Assembly (NCBI GenBank): GCA_903921945.1
Contig: CAIXSC010000940.1
Location: 1-7,404, forward strand
Source: an uncultured Planctomycetaceae bacterium
GTDB lineage: Bacteria; Planctomycetota; Planctomycetia; Pirellulales; Pirellulaceae
DNA length: 7,404 nucleotides
Reading direction: 5' to 3'
Shown here one piece after another: positions 6,885-7,404 of this stretch. Each line of letters opens with the position of its first letter. Position 1 is the first letter of the stretch. Made by a program: the position numbers and the translations under genes. The notes under the pieces were generated by a model. It did no database searches. It saw nothing but the letters and a program-made list of their open reading frames with translations, and was not told where the DNA came from.

Positions 6885-6974
6885 GGGATGCGCTACCTCG
6901 GGATGCGCGGCCTGGGGATGCGCGGCCTGGGGATGCGCGGCCTGGGGATGCGTGGCCTAGGGATGCGCTGAGGG
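6885..6974. repeat. 15-bp tandem repeat, six copies
   Basis: The unit GGGATGCGCGGCCTG is identical in three consecutive copies at 6900-6944. It is flanked by diverged copies at 6885-6899 (TACCTC end), 6945-6959 (GTGGCCTA end) and 6960-6974 (CTGAGGG end). The period of 15 keeps one frame open, so it reads as Leu-Gly-Met-Arg-Gly on the plus strand. Homogeneity in the centre with decay at both edges is typical of a minisatellite that changes copy number by slippage. Confidence 0.94.
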
Positions 6975-7110
6975 GGCGTCACATGCTTCGAGCCTGATTC
7001 GCCACGTGGGGCCGATCGGAGTGCCGGCCCGGCCTTCGCCTTCGGCTCGGCGGGAAACGCAATACCGTTCGATTAGCGATAAGCCTATTCTCTTCAATAG
7101 CTCGCGTGTG

Positions 7111-7404
7111 ATGAAAAAGGGACGGGTGGAGACACTCGGGCTCACCCCCAGTCAAGAACAATTGTCCCTGTTGGTCGAAGGCCAACCTCAACCCATGGTG
7201 TCGCTTCAGAAGGGCCCTTTTTGGCGGCAATTCGTTGACACCCGCCAACCTATTGTCGTTCGCCAATCGAGGCGTGGATCGTACGACCCAGTTGGAGCCA
7301 CCACGAAGGACACGAAGGTCACGAAGAAAGAATCCAGCGAATTCTCTAATCGCGTGACCGGGTGTGCGATCGAGGTTCACCGGCACCTTGGGCCGGGACA
7401 AAAA
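7111..7404 (+). CDS. GxxExxY-family protein (PDDEXK_3-like), 5' part only; start uncertain
   Basis: A plus-strand frame is open to the window edge. Its last 20 or so codons read SNRVTGCAIEVHRHLGPGQK, which matches the N-terminal block of GxxExxY proteins (typically N-R-V-x-G-A/C-A-I-E-V-H-R-x-L-G-P-G-L-L-E-S). The Gly-x-x-Glu-x-x-Tyr motif itself would lie just beyond the window. The family is assigned to the PD-(D/E)XK nuclease-like fold (PDDEXK_3); its role is not established. The conserved region begins near 7303 with Thr-Lys-Asp-Thr-Lys-Val-Thr-Lys-Lys, encoded by a 9-bp repeat. The only in-frame ATG upstream is at 7111, with GTG codons at 7108, 7021 and 7006. None has a clear Shine-Dalgarno, and the 64 codons between 7111 and 7303 match nothing I recognise. 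The true start may differ, or the 5' end may be degraded. The Gln after Gly-Pro-Gly, where Leu is usual, is also unexpected. Confidence 0.6.
   Translation, partial: MKKGRVETLGLTPSQEQLSLLVEGQPQPMVSLQKGPFWRQFVDTRQPIVVRQSRRGSYDPVGATTKDTKVTKKESSEFSNRVTGCAIEVHRHLGPGQK
7302..7328 (+). repeat. 9-bp triplicate CACGAAGGA-type repeat at the GxxExxY N-terminus
   Basis: Three consecutive 9-bp units occur: CACGAAGGA (7302-7310), CACGAAGGT (7311-7319) and CACGAAGAA (7320-7328). From general knowledge, this short array commonly precedes the conserved part of GxxExxY genes in planctomycetes and some other bacteria. Here it supports both the family call and the reading frame. In the chosen frame it encodes alternating Thr-Lys-Asp/Val residues. 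Confidence 0.85.

Larger units (their letters stand above)
6675..7110. other. 436-bp spacer upstream of the PSCyt/PSD1 gene
   Basis: No supported complete gene lies here. Nearest the PSCyt/PSD1 start are its Shine-Dalgarno (6685-6689) and a small 5'-leader hairpin (7 pairs including a G-U, around a 4-nt loop, 6712-6729). Next come a -10-like hexamer (6737-6742) and a 15-bp tandem repeat (6885-6974). From 6961 rightward the plus frame that becomes the GxxExxY gene is open. A 72-codon plus-strand frame (6753-6971) runs through the repeat as Leu-Gly-Met-Arg-Gly units, but it lacks a Shine-Dalgarno and any known domain. Confidence 0.6.

Noticed and set aside
6753..6971. 72-codon plus-strand ORF ending in Leu-Gly-Met-Arg-Gly repeats
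   Set aside because: It has no Shine-Dalgarno and no domain, and half of its length is the 15-bp minisatellite, whose period keeps any frame open.
7235..7240. Perfect TTGACA as a promoter for the GxxExxY gene
   Set aside because: No -10-like hexamer occurs at 15-19 bp spacing; the nearest AT-rich hexamer (7251-7256) is only 10 bp away.
6979..7401. 140-codon minus-strand frame at the right end
   Set aside because: It is antisense to the recognisable GxxExxY segment and has no motif of its own.

Overview
The window is GC-rich bacterial DNA. It most likely comes from a planctomycete (Planctomycetota, Pirellulales-like). The strongest evidence is a very large secreted protein with the PSCyt1 (planctomycete cytochrome c), PSCyt2/DUF1549 and PSD1/DUF1553 domain order, which is essentially a signature of that phylum. 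Loose gene packing, intergenic minisatellites and a GxxExxY-type gene preceded by a 9-bp CACGAAGGA repeat fit the same assignment. Family names rest on recognised motifs; no database search was run.

Layout, left to right: (1) 1-255, non-coding, with a terminator-like stem-loop and an exact-period array of 14 heptamers ending 4 bp from the next gene's stop codon. (2) 256-885, minus strand, a membrane methyltransferase of the isoprenylcysteine carboxyl methyltransferase (ICMT)-like family. (3) 886-1308, a spacer with a good minus-strand promoter, two tiny upstream ORFs, a 19-bp tandem repeat and a stem-loop. (4) 1309-2832, minus strand, leuA (2-isopropylmalate synthase). (5) 2833-3146, the leuA leader. 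(6) 3147-6674, minus strand, the PSCyt1-PSCyt2-PSD1 protein. (7) 6675-7110, a spacer with a 15-bp tandem repeat. (8) 7111 to the edge, plus strand, the 5' part of a GxxExxY-family (PDDEXK_3) gene.

The main discovery is the leuA leader. It has the parts of a classical ribosome-mediated transcription attenuator. A TTGACC-17 bp-TAAAGT promoter lies 8 nt upstream of a 19-codon leader ORF. That ORF holds seven Leu codons (only CUA, CUU and UUG) and ends in UAG. A 7-bp hairpin covers its last Leu codon. A 13-bp antiterminator pairing competes for the same strand as a 13-bp intrinsic terminator followed by six U residues. The geometry predicts that leucine starvation stalls the ribosome and lets leuA be transcribed, while leucine plenty terminates transcription about 105 nt before the leuA start codon. 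LeuA also keeps its C-terminal regulatory domain, so the pathway probably has both expression control and leucine feedback inhibition.

The genes do not form one obvious pathway. The PSD1 gene ends only 20 bp before the leuA -35 box and no terminator is visible between them. PSD1 transcripts may therefore run into the leuA leader, and the attenuator terminator may also serve as the PSD1 3' end.
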